Assembly: GCA_041483675.1 (NCBI GenBank)
Contig: JBGPGE010000078.1
Span: 1-21,688, forward strand
DNA length: 21,688 nucleotides
DNA from: 2-12-FULL-60-19 sp041483675
Lineage (GTDB): Bacteria > Desulfobacterota > Binatia > UBA9968
Reading direction: 5' to 3'
Part shown: positions 13,950 to 20,578 of the stretch, piece after piece
Layout: every line of letters starts with the position of its first letter
How positions within the stretch are numbered: the first letter of the stretch is position 1
Notes under the pieces: model-generated
Seen by the model: the letters and a program-made list of their open reading frames with translations, nothing else
The model's database searches: none
Told to the model about the DNA's origin: nothing
Made by a program: the position numbers and the translations under genes

Positions 13950-14490
13950 GTCCGAAGCGATCCTTTAGCTTTTTAGCTTCTTCTCCAAGTCCGAAGAGGT
14001 CATAAAACTCCTGAACCCGGCCCCAGTCCAGCTTGGCGCCGTATCGCGCCGCGAGCCTTTCAATATCGCTCAGCTCCTGCGACTTTCGGGCGGGGTCATT
14101 CGACATGGCCTGAACTTTTAAGCCGATCACGTCTTCCGGCTCGACGGTCTTCACGCTTTGCGCGCCGCCGAAAGCCGGATAGCTTTTTGCCCGCTGGAGC
14201 ATCGCCAGCGAAATGTTACGGAAGGCATGGATGAAATCCACGGACCCCCAAGCCTCGTTGTCGTGGCGATATTGGGAAACATTTTCCGTGCGGACGATCC
14301 GCCGATATCCCAGGGCCGCCAGCGCCCCGTCGAGTTTCGTCAAATCGTCGCGATGCACGAGAAAGTCCAGGTCCATGGTCTGCCTGGGCGCGCCCAGCAC
14401 TCCCAGGGCGAATCCGCCGATCGCGGCCCAGCGAATCTGCAGACGATCGAATTCGGCGACGAGCGCTCGCAGAACCAGCTCGAAGTTCAC
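13939..14490 (-). CDS. Nucleotidyltransferase-fold protein (AbiEii/DUF6036-like)
   Basis: This 183-residue protein has a minimal nucleotidyltransferase domain of the AbiEii/MNT-like superfamily, members of which transfer nucleotides to RNA, proteins or small molecules. The signature is AAIGGFALG (22-30), then RQTMDLDFLV (36-45), giving the metal-binding D40 and D42, with D85 in WGSVDFIHAF as the likely third acidic residue. The C-terminal part, VEPEDVIGLKVQAM then LSDIERLAARYG, matches the helical tail of AbiEii-like proteins. It starts at a GTG (14490) without an obvious Shine-Dalgarno. It overlaps the 70-residue gene, implying a toxin-antitoxin-like or modification pair. A normal upstream AbiEi partner is absent; a MATE exporter lies there. 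Confidence 0.8.
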   Translation of the reverse strand: MNFELVLRALVAEFDRLQIRWAAIGGFALGVLGAPRQTMDLDFLVHRDDLTKLDGALAALGYRRIVRTENVSQYRHDNEAWGSVDFIHAFRNISLAMLQRAKSYPAFGGAQSVKTVEPEDVIGLKVQAMSNDPARKSQELSDIERLAARYGAKLDWGRVQEFYDLFGLGEEAKKLKDRFGHAQ

Positions 14491-14551
14491 CGCGTCATTG
14501 TAAACATTTCAGTCCGGTCCCGCAAATAGAATGGCTTCTTTAGTTCTTCTG

Positions 14552-15922
14552 CTAGCGCTTGGCGGGCGAAGCGGCTATCCACCGTCTGCTTGAGAAGCGA
14601 GCGAGATTGGTCGCCAGACGCCAGGCCATCAGAAGACTGAGGCCCGCCCAAACGCCCGTAAGTCCCCACTGCCAGTGGAGAGAGGCCCAGGCGATCGGGA
14701 CAAAGATACCCAGCGCGCCGATCAGCATCGCCCACATGAGATAGCGGGTGTCGTGCGCCCCGATCAGAAATCCGTCGGAGGCGAAGACCGCGCCGTTAAC
14801 CGGCTGGCAGAGCGCGAGCAGGACAAAAATTCCGACGCCGAGTATCCCGGCGACTTCAGCGCTGCGCGTAAACAGCGCGATCAAAGGCTGCTGGAGCAGC
14901 AGATAGCCGATGCCGAACACAAGTCCGGCCACGGAGCCGCAAACAATTAACGTCCTTCCCATCCGAAAGGCCCGATCCGGTCTGTTTCCTCCCAAATGTT
15001 TGGCGGCGAGAGCTTGTCCCGCCACGGCGATGCCGTCGATGGTGTCCGAGGAGAGCAGAAAGAGCTGGAGCGCGATCTCGTGGCCGGTTAAAGCCGCCGT
15101 CCCCATGCGCGCGACCGCGCCGGTGGCGAAGACCAGCGAAAAGCGTAGCGCGCCGGTGCGCACGGCGAGATCGCGGCCGATGCGGAACAGAGAAAGCATC
15201 CGGCGCGCGTTGAACCGCCACCGGCCTAGCCCGTAGTGAGAAGAATATGAGGAGCAGAACAGGATACCCAGGCAGATGACGCCGGCGAGGATCTGGCAAG
15301 CGAGCGTCGCGATCGCGGCGCCCTGCAGACCGAGCGCAGGCAGGCCGAGCCCGCCATAAATTAACAAGTAGTCGAGGACAATGTTAAGGCCGTTGACGAT
15401 AAAGGCGATCACCATCGGAGTCCGCACGTCCTGGACGCCTCGAAGAAAGCCGACGGCGGCGAACAAAACAAAGGTAAACGGGGTTCCGGCGATGCGAATC
15501 CGAAAATAGGCCGCGCCTTGCGCCAGCACCTCGGGCGCCGCGCCCATCAGGCGGTACAGCTCGGGCGCGAAGAGAATTCCGAGGATCGCCACCGCGACGC
15601 CTCCCAGGACGGCGAGAAAAAGCGCGTGCAGGCAGATCTCGCCGCAGCTCTCCGGCTCGTCGGCGCCGCGATAAAAAGCGACCAGGGTGGTGGTGCCGAA
15701 GATGAGAAACGCAAAGAGCCAGTGGATGCCGCCGAGAAGAGATGACGCGATGGCGCGCGCCGCCAGCGGCTCGACGCCCAAGCGGCCGATCATCGCGGTG
15801 TCGGCGAGAAGGAACAGCGGATCGCTGGCGATCGCCAGCATGGCGGGGATCGCCAGACGGAAGATGTCTTTTAAATGAGAGGAGGCCGGGTCGGCATTGT
15901 GGAGGATTGCTTCAGGTTCCAC
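14552..15922 (-). CDS. MATE family efflux transporter (DinF-like)
   Basis: This 456-residue inner-membrane transporter has twelve predicted helices in two six-helix halves. The N-terminal MATE signature IFRLAIPAMLAIASDPLFLL then ADTAMIGRLG is clear and is closest to the DinF subfamily, which lacks the NorM acidic pattern and couples export to H+ or Na+. Other family features are GFLRGVQDVRTPMVI, the second-half SSDTIDGIAVAGQALAAKHLG and, near the end, DGFLIGAHDTRYLMWAML. Substrates of such pumps are diverse organic cations or metabolites and cannot be predicted here. The start is the GTG at 15922, with no strong Shine-Dalgarno; length is normal. It lies about 70 bp downstream of the B12-binding protein gene, with a repeat fragment between. 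Confidence 0.9.
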   Translation of the reverse strand: MEPEAILHNADPASSHLKDIFRLAIPAMLAIASDPLFLLADTAMIGRLGVEPLAARAIASSLLGGIHWLFAFLIFGTTTLVAFYRGADEPESCGEICLHALFLAVLGGVAVAILGILFAPELYRLMGAAPEVLAQGAAYFRIRIAGTPFTFVLFAAVGFLRGVQDVRTPMVIAFIVNGLNIVLDYLLIYGGLGLPALGLQGAAIATLACQILAGVICLGILFCSSYSSHYGLGRWRFNARRMLSLFRIGRDLAVRTGALRFSLVFATGAVARMGTAALTGHEIALQLFLLSSDTIDGIAVAGQALAAKHLGGNRPDRAFRMGRTLIVCGSVAGLVFGIGYLLLQQPLIALFTRSAEVAGILGVGIFVLLALCQPVNGAVFASDGFLIGAHDTRYLMWAMLIGALGIFVPIAWASLHWQWGLTGVWAGLSLLMAWRLATNLARFSSRRWIAASPAKR

Positions 15923-15942
15923 GGCGGTAGTGGACTATTCGA

Positions 15943-16024
15943 AGTAAGCAGAAGGCAGCATGCAGTATGGAGAAAAACCCCCGACCATTCCTTTACTGCT
16001 TACTCCTGACTGCTGCCTGCCGAC
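15943..16024. repeat. Inverted fragments of the GCAGAAGGCAG-type repeat
   Basis: AGTAAGCAG at 15943-15951 recurs inverted as CTGCTTACT at about 15996-16004, and AGGCAGCA at 15953-15960 recurs inverted as TGCTGCCT at about 16011-16018. The two pairs are in the same order on both sides, so they cannot form one nested stem; they look like two diverged copies in opposite orientation. The right copy lies inside the last codons of the B12-binding protein gene. Confidence 0.5.
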
Positions 16025-16934
16025 TGAGCCTCTGGGCGGCTTCCAGCGGCGGCAGGCTGGGGAACAGTTCCGGATGGACGATGTGCGCGAGAATCTCCAG
16101 CCCGTCGACGAGGCGAGGGCCGGGACGGTTGAAATAGGCGGAACCGTTGACGGCGAAAACCCTTCCCGCCTTTACCGCCGGCAGTTTGCTCCATCCCGGC
16201 CGGTCTTGAATCGACGGCAGCTCCCTGAGCGTGCGCGCGACATCGAATCCGCACGGCATCAGAACCACCACCTCGGGCGCGAACTCGCGCACGGCTTCCC
16301 AGGAAATCTGCTCGGAAGGCTTGCCCTTTTTGCCGAGCCCGTCTACGCCGCCGGCCAACTCCACCATCTCCGGCACCCAGTGGCCCGCGCTGTAGAGGGG
16401 ATCGAGCCACTCGATGCAGGCCACGCGCGGACGCGACTTCGCGCGTGAGGCTTGATCCCGCACGCGTTCGATCCGCTCCCCCAACCGGCGCACCAGCCCG
16501 TTGGCGGCGACCTGCTTGCCGGCGCTCACGCCGATCCGCTCGATGTCGCGAAGCACGTCGGCCAGCCGCGTGGGCGCAAGCGAGACGATCTTCGGCCTGT
16601 GCGTCAGCCATTTTATCGCTTGCATCACTTCGTTGTAATCCAAGGCGCAGACATCGCACAGGTCCTGGGTGATGATATAGTCCGGGTTCGCCGCGCGGAA
16701 TCTCAGCAGGTCGATGGTGTAGATGCCTCTTTGCTCCCGCAAGTGGCGGTGGACGCTCTCGTCAATATCACAGCTCGCCAGTTTCTCCGAGTCGATGAGA
16801 CTCTTGACTACCACGCGTTTCTCTCTCGCCTCCGGCGGATAGTCGCACTCGTGCGTGACGCCGACGATCTCATCGCCCAATCCCAAAGCAAACGCGATCT
16901 CCGTGGCGCTGGGGAGGAGAGTGCAGATGCGCAT
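15993..16934 (-). CDS. Cobalamin-binding protein, BtuF-like, no signal peptide
   Basis: This 313-residue protein belongs to the periplasmic-binding fold type III (BtuF/FepB) family. It starts MRICTLLPSATEIAFALGLG, the usual first strand and helix, without a signal peptide or lipobox, so it may act in the cytoplasm or leave by another route. GVTHECDYP and the QDLCDVCAL segment (90-98) mark the subgroup usually annotated as cobalamin-binding. The second lobe shows RVACIEWLDPLYSAGHWVPE and PEVVVLMPCGFDV, and the end PRLVDGLEILAHIVHPELFP fits the family closing helix. No BtuCD genes or cobalamin riboswitch are seen nearby. The last ten residues (SRQAAVRSKQ) are encoded by repeat sequence. The ATG at 16934 lacks a clear Shine-Dalgarno. 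Confidence 0.85.
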   Translation of the reverse strand: MRICTLLPSATEIAFALGLGDEIVGVTHECDYPPEAREKRVVVKSLIDSEKLASCDIDESVHRHLREQRGIYTIDLLRFRAANPDYIITQDLCDVCALDYNEVMQAIKWLTHRPKIVSLAPTRLADVLRDIERIGVSAGKQVAANGLVRRLGERIERVRDQASRAKSRPRVACIEWLDPLYSAGHWVPEMVELAGGVDGLGKKGKPSEQISWEAVREFAPEVVVLMPCGFDVARTLRELPSIQDRPGWSKLPAVKAGRVFAVNGSAYFNRPGPRLVDGLEILAHIVHPELFPSLPPLEAAQRLSRQAAVRSKQ

Positions 16935-16969
16935 GCCGCATCATTAGCCTAAAAGATCGGATTGTGCTA

Positions 16970-17006
16970 GTGGTCCCTCGACTCGCTTTGCCACGCTCGG
17001 GACCAC
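16970..17006. repeat. Perfect 8-bp stem in divergent gap
   Basis: GTGGTCCC at 16970-16977 and GGGACCAC at 16999-17006 are perfect inverted repeats around a 21-base loop that itself contains TCGACTCGC and GCTCG. It resembles a variant of the CCCTTCGAC family that follows. The location, between divergent btuF-like and MFS genes, means it would lie in the control region of one or both. Confidence 0.6.
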
Positions 17007-17027
17007 CCCGAGCCAGGGCCGACAGCC

Positions 17028-17066
17028 GCCCTTCGACCTTGCTCAGGGTGGTGAGATTGTCGAACC
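17028..17066. repeat. CCCTTCGAC...GTCGAACC repeat family, copy 3
   Basis: The head GCCCTTCGACC, then GCTCAGGG, then the tail TTGTCGAACC are in the same order as the second part of copy 1 near 2399-2434. GTTCGAC in the tail's complement matches TTCGAC in the head, so a long-loop stem is possible. Dispersed, non-coding, and in the same 171-bp divergent gap as the 8-bp stem. Confidence 0.7.
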
Positions 17067-17105
17067 AAAGGCTGTGGCCCGCGTCGCGGGGTCGAAACTG
17101 TTCAA

Positions 17106-18323
17106 ATGGATGCGCAAGTCCGACCCTGGCATGTTTTGGCGCAGCGGGACTTCGGTCTTTTCTGGTCGAGCCTGCTGATCTCCGGCATCGGCAGCCAGCT
17201 CACGACAGTCGGCCTGGCCTGGCAGATCTACGAAATCACGGGATCGCCTTTACAGCTCGGCCTCGTCGGCCTTTTCCGCGCGCTGCCGGTGATCGTCTCC
17301 GCGCTGACCGGCGGCCTGCTCGCCGACCGCATGGACCGGCGGCGGCTGCTCATCGCCACGCAGCTTCTGGCGATGGCGCTCTCGTTTCTCCTCGGGCTGC
17401 TCACCGATCTCGGCGTCATTCGAGTCTGGCACATCTACGCCGTCACGTTTTTCTCCACCGCGCTGATGACTTTCGACCAGCCGACGCGCAGCGCGATGAT
17501 TCCCAACCTTGTGCCGCGCGAGCACCTGGCCACGGCGTTCGCTTTGAACGTGACGCTGCGCCAGACGGCGCTCTTGGCCGGGCCGTTCGTCGGCGGGGTG
17601 GTGATCGCCTGGGCGGGAGTCCGGTGGTCTTATTATCTGGACGCGGCGAGCTTTCTCGCCGTCATCGGCTGCCTTCTCTCAATGCGGCTGGGGCAGGCGC
17701 CGCCTGCGGCGAGAAAAGCGACGGCCCTCAAAAGCATCCTGGAAGGTTTTGTGTTTGTCAGGAACAATCCCCTGATCTTAGGGCTGCTCGTGATGGACAC
17801 CTGCGTCACGTTTTTCGGCGCCTACCGCGCGATGATGCCGGTCTTCGCCAAGGACATTCTCGGCGTCGGCGCCCCGGGCCTCGGCGCGCTTTTGGGCGCG
17901 CCGGCGATGGGCGCGCTGATCGGGTCGGGCGTTGTGATGGCGCTCGGAGATCCCAGAGGCAAAGCGAGGCTCATCGTCTCGATCACGCTGCTCTACACGG
18001 CGGGCCTCATCGCGTTCGCCCTCTCGCACTCGTTCGTTTTGTCTTTTCTGATTGCGTTTCTCCTGGGCGGGTTCGACGCGATGGGCGAGACGCTGCGGGT
18101 GACGCTGATCCAGATGGCGACGCCCGACGAGTTGAGAGGGCGCGTTCAGGGGCTGGTCCACGTCTTCGTCATCGGAGGTCCGTTTATGGGCCACGCGCAA
18201 GTCGGGCTGGTCGCGGCGATTATGGGCGCGCCCGGCGCAGTCATCGCCGGCGGGCTGATCGCTTCAGCCGTCGTCGGCTTGATGGCGAAGCGGATCACCA
18301 AGCTCACTCAGCTCGAAGCATAA
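17106..18323 (+). CDS. MFS exporter, EntS/MFS_3-like
   Basis: This 405-residue major facilitator superfamily transporter has twelve predicted helices. The start RPWHVLAQRDFGLFWSSLLI and the run GSQLTTVGLAWQIYEITGSPL are typical of the MFS_3 (EntS) group, proton-coupled exporters of siderophores and other small molecules. The cytoplasmic motif A is GGLLADRMDRRRLLI, and DQPTRSAMIPNLVPREHLATA between helices 4 and 5 is a strong family mark. The second half contains LLGGFDAMGETLRVTLIQMATPDELRGRVQG, also characteristic. The ATG at 17106 has no good Shine-Dalgarno and stands after a repeat-rich gap. No siderophore genes are nearby; the cargo is unknown. It diverges from the cobalamin-binding gene. 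Confidence 0.9.
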   Translation: MDAQVRPWHVLAQRDFGLFWSSLLISGIGSQLTTVGLAWQIYEITGSPLQLGLVGLFRALPVIVSALTGGLLADRMDRRRLLIATQLLAMALSFLLGLLTDLGVIRVWHIYAVTFFSTALMTFDQPTRSAMIPNLVPREHLATAFALNVTLRQTALLAGPFVGGVVIAWAGVRWSYYLDAASFLAVIGCLLSMRLGQAPPAARKATALKSILEGFVFVRNNPLILGLLVMDTCVTFFGAYRAMMPVFAKDILGVGAPGLGALLGAPAMGALIGSGVVMALGDPRGKARLIVSITLLYTAGLIAFALSHSFVLSFLIAFLLGGFDAMGETLRVTLIQMATPDELRGRVQGLVHVFVIGGPFMGHAQVGLVAAIMGAPGAVIAGGLIASAVVGLMAKRITKLTQLEA

Positions 18324-18333
18324 GCGGCGCAGT

Positions 18334-18363
18334 TTGACTAGACTATTGCGCGCGTCGTAAAAG
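18334..18363 (+). promoter_or_regulatory. Candidate sigma-70-type promoter for the binding-protein gene
   Basis: TTGACT at 18334-18339 and TAAAAG at 18358-18363, with an 18-bp spacer, stand about 30 bp before the GGAGGGAGAC ribosome site of the gene at 18394. Match quality is five of six at -35 and four of six at -10. Prediction only. Confidence 0.35.
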
Positions 18364-18393
18364 AGGCGCAGCGAGGCTTGCACGGAGGGAGAC

Positions 18394-19419
18394 ATGATGA
18401 CGAAGTTCCGAGGCGTCGTGACGGCGAAAGCGAAAGGAACGGCTGCGGGTCCGCTTCGGCGGTGGGCGGCGGCCGTTTGTATTCTTGCCGCAAGCGGCTT
18501 CTTCGGCGCGGCGGACGCCGCCGCGGAGAAGGTGCGGGTCGCCATGCCGTCGAAGAGCATGACCTTCCTGAGTTTCTACGTCGCGGATAGATTCGGCCTG
18601 TTCCGCGCCGAGGGACTTGAAGTATCGCTCGAGGTTATGAAGTCCGACATCGGCGTCGCCGCGGTGATCAGCGGGCAGGTGGACTACATCACGGCCATCG
18701 GCACTACGCTTCGCGCCGCGGCGGCCGGCGTGCCGCTCAAGGCGACGATGTTTACCATGGACCGGGTCATTTTTTTCCTCACCGCGAGGCCGGAGATCAA
18801 GACGATCCAGGATCTCAAGGGCGGCAAGAGCGTGGCGGTCTCCGGCGTAGCGGCGACGGACGCCTACGGCGCGCGCCTGATGGCGAAAGCGGCCGGCCTC
18901 AACCCCGACAAGGATCTGGTGCTGGTCGCCATCCCCGACGCCGGCGATCGCTTGACGGCCTTGCAAACCGGATCGGTCGCGGCCTCGATGCTTTCGATCC
19001 CGTTTAACTTCAAAGCCGAGGAGACGGGCCTGCGCAATCTGGGGGGCACGGCCGACGTTATGCGCACGCCGTTTGCGGGACTGGGAGCGTCTGAAACCAA
19101 GCTGCGCTCCAACCCAAGCCAGGTGAGACGGATGATCCGGGCGACGCTCAAGGGGATGGAGTACACGCAGGATCCCGCCAATTTCGCCCGCGTGGTCTCC
19201 TACCTCATGGAGGAGTTCAAGATCGACCGGAAAACCGCCGAGCTTTCTCACCGTGAGATCCTCAAAGCATTCACCAAAGACGGCACGACGCCGGATGAGA
19301 CGGTGAAGGAGGAGATCGAGCTGATCCGCGCGCAGGGCAAGATCAAGGAGCAGGTGCAGTTGGGTCAGGTGCTGGATTATACGCTATTGAAGGAAGCGCT
19401 GGCTGAGATGAAGAGATAA
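18394..19419 (+). CDS. ABC transporter substrate-binding protein (NMT1/TauT-like)
   Basis: This 341-residue exported solute-binding protein belongs to the NitT/TauT (NMT1-like) group. A Sec signal is visible: a basic start up to RR at 22-23, a hydrophobic stretch WAAAVCILAASGFFGAA, and probable cleavage near ADAAA-EK. The mature part begins KVRVAMPSKSMTFLSFYVAD, then FGLFRAEGLEV, the group's usual opening, followed by DYITAIGTTLRAAAAGVPLK and IQDLKGGKSVAVSG. GGAGGG precedes the ATG. Relatives bind sulphonates, nitrate, pyrimidine precursors or aromatic acids. No permease or ATPase follows, so it is an orphan here; the two downstream enzyme genes suggest its ligand may be an aromatic or related carbon source, which is inference. 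Confidence 0.9.
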   Translation: MMTKFRGVVTAKAKGTAAGPLRRWAAAVCILAASGFFGAADAAAEKVRVAMPSKSMTFLSFYVADRFGLFRAEGLEVSLEVMKSDIGVAAVISGQVDYITAIGTTLRAAAAGVPLKATMFTMDRVIFFLTARPEIKTIQDLKGGKSVAVSGVAATDAYGARLMAKAAGLNPDKDLVLVAIPDAGDRLTALQTGSVAASMLSIPFNFKAEETGLRNLGGTADVMRTPFAGLGASETKLRSNPSQVRRMIRATLKGMEYTQDPANFARVVSYLMEEFKIDRKTAELSHREILKAFTKDGTTPDETVKEEIELIRAQGKIKEQVQLGQVLDYTLLKEALAEMKR

Positions 19420-19439
19420 GTTCGGTCGCGGAGGGTGCG

Positions 19440-20468
19440 ATGAGCAAGATTGACGAGCTAAACCAAAAGTTAGAGAAATTGAACCTTGTCGGCTACTGGG
19501 GAATCCCGCGTAGCGAAGCGTTCGAGCCGAAATCATCCTTCGAGCCGTGTCTCTGGCGCTGGGACGACGTTTATAGCGTTATCCGGGAGGCCGGCGAGGT
19601 TCTCGGCCCGGAGGACTCGATGCGGCGCTTCATCGCCTTTCGCTCTCCCGGAAAAGTCCGCACCACGCACACCATCGCCGCGGGTGTGCAGCTTGTCAAC
19701 CCCGGCGAGATCGCCCGCGCGCACCGCCACACGATGGGCGCGATCCGCTTCGTGCTCAAAGGCGGCGGCGCGCAGACGACGGTCGAAGGGGAGCCGTTTC
19801 CGATGGAGCCGGGGGATTTCATCACGACGCCGAGCCGGACGTGGCACGACCACTACAACGGCTCGAACAAGCCGATCGTCTGGCTCGACGGCATCGAGGC
19901 GCCGCTGATGGGTTTGTTGGAGGTCGGCTTCGCGGAAGTCTTCGGTTCGGAGCAACAGCCGCTCTCGCGACCGGCGAATTTTTCCCGCCATGAGCTCGGC
20001 GCCGCGCGCCCGAGCTGGGTCAAGCAGGATACGCAACAGCCGCCGCCTTACCGCTACCGCTGGGAGGATACCGAGAAGACATTCAAGGCGCTGGGAGAAA
20101 ATCCCGGCGATCCTTATGACGGCCTGTTGCTGCGCTACGTCAATCCGCTGACCGGCGGCCCGACGCTGCCGACCTTTTCCTGCGAGATCCAGATGCTGAG
20201 GCCGGGCGAGGTGACGAAGGCCCATCGCCACACGAGCACCGTGATCTACCACGCATTCCGCGGCAGCGGATTTACCATGGTCGGCCCGCCTGCGGGAGGG
20301 CGGGCAGGCGACACCCGTTTCGACTGGCGCGAGGGCGACTCGTTCACCGTTCCGCTGTGGCGCGCGCACCATCACGGCAATAACTCGCGCGATGGGGCGA
20401 TTCTCTTCTCGATGAACGACCGGCCGGCGATGGAAGCACTGGGATTCTATAGGGAAGAGGCGACGTAG
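19440..20468 (+). CDS. Bicupin dioxygenase, gentisate 1,2-dioxygenase-like
   Basis: This 342-residue protein has two cupin domains in the arrangement of gentisate or 1-hydroxy-2-naphthoate dioxygenases, Fe(II) enzymes that cleave aromatic rings next to hydroxyl or carboxyl groups. Domain 1 carries H95 and H97 (ARAHRHTMGAIRFVLKG) and a third His in TWHDHYN at 135-140, so the iron site is intact. Domain 2 has AHRHTS (H262, H264) and WRAHHHGN, so it also keeps His ligands. The N-terminal LVGYWGIPR and EPCLWRWDDV fit the family. Residues 283-291 (GPPAGGRAG) come from a GC-rich palindrome and look inserted. It starts 20 bp after the binding-protein gene, likely in the same operon. Substrate not proven. 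Confidence 0.87.
   Translation: MSKIDELNQKLEKLNLVGYWGIPRSEAFEPKSSFEPCLWRWDDVYSVIREAGEVLGPEDSMRRFIAFRSPGKVRTTHTIAAGVQLVNPGEIARAHRHTMGAIRFVLKGGGAQTTVEGEPFPMEPGDFITTPSRTWHDHYNGSNKPIVWLDGIEAPLMGLLEVGFAEVFGSEQQPLSRPANFSRHELGAARPSWVKQDTQQPPPYRYRWEDTEKTFKALGENPGDPYDGLLLRYVNPLTGGPTLPTFSCEIQMLRPGEVTKAHRHTSTVIYHAFRGSGFTMVGPPAGGRAGDTRFDWREGDSFTVPLWRAHHHGNNSRDGAILFSMNDRPAMEALGFYREEAT
20284..20310. repeat. GC-rich palindrome inside the bicupin gene
   Basis: CGCCTGC at 20287-20293 and GCAGGCG at 20304-20310 are perfect inverted repeats around a 10-base centre. Overlapping this, GCCCGCC (20284-20290) pairs with GGCGGGC (20299-20305). It is translated in frame as about nine Gly/Pro/Ala residues between strands where relatives usually have a short turn, so it appears to be a small palindromic insertion in coding sequence. 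Confidence 0.55.
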
Positions 20469-20484
20469 GCAGAAGGCAGGTGTA

Positions 20485-20506
20485 GGGGCGACCGGCCGGT
20501 CGCCCC
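20485..20506. repeat. Perfect 22-bp palindrome
   Basis: GGGGCGACCGG at 20485-20495 is followed at once by its exact reverse complement to 20506. It is preceded by GCAGAAGGCAGG, the purine repeat type also found near 10004 and 15948. It lies 17 bp after the bicupin stop. It could be a repeat-family member or a weak terminator, but no T-tract follows. Confidence 0.85.
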
Positions 20507-20517
20507 CTCGCGTCATT

Positions 20518-20554
20518 CGTATTTCGTCGTTCGTCCGACGAGATACGAAATACG
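20518..20554. repeat. CGTATTTCGT/ACGAAATACG inverted repeat
   Basis: A perfect 10-bp stem (20518-20527 with 20545-20554) surrounds a 17-base loop; further ATACGA units continue to about 20570. It is AT-richer than its surroundings and sits directly in front of the ribosome site of the gene at 20579. Confidence 0.75.
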
Positions 20555-20578
20555 AGATACGAATTACGAGGTGAGGGG

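Noticed and set aside
16935..17105. Cobalamin riboswitch ahead of the cobalamin-binding gene
   Set aside because: No B12-box-like sequence or large conserved fold was seen; the gap is filled by dispersed repeats.
16964..18337. 457-codon open frame on the plus strand
   Set aside because: It overlaps the EntS-like MFS gene in another frame; composition is Arg/Ala/Pro-rich without domain signals, while the MFS frame has clear family motifs.
18343..19251. 302-codon open frame on the minus strand
   Set aside because: Opposite the substrate-binding protein gene, which has a signal peptide, RBS and family motifs; this frame has none.
19533..20516. 327-codon open frame on the minus strand
   Set aside because: Opposite the bicupin gene; low-complexity basic composition with no recognisable fold.
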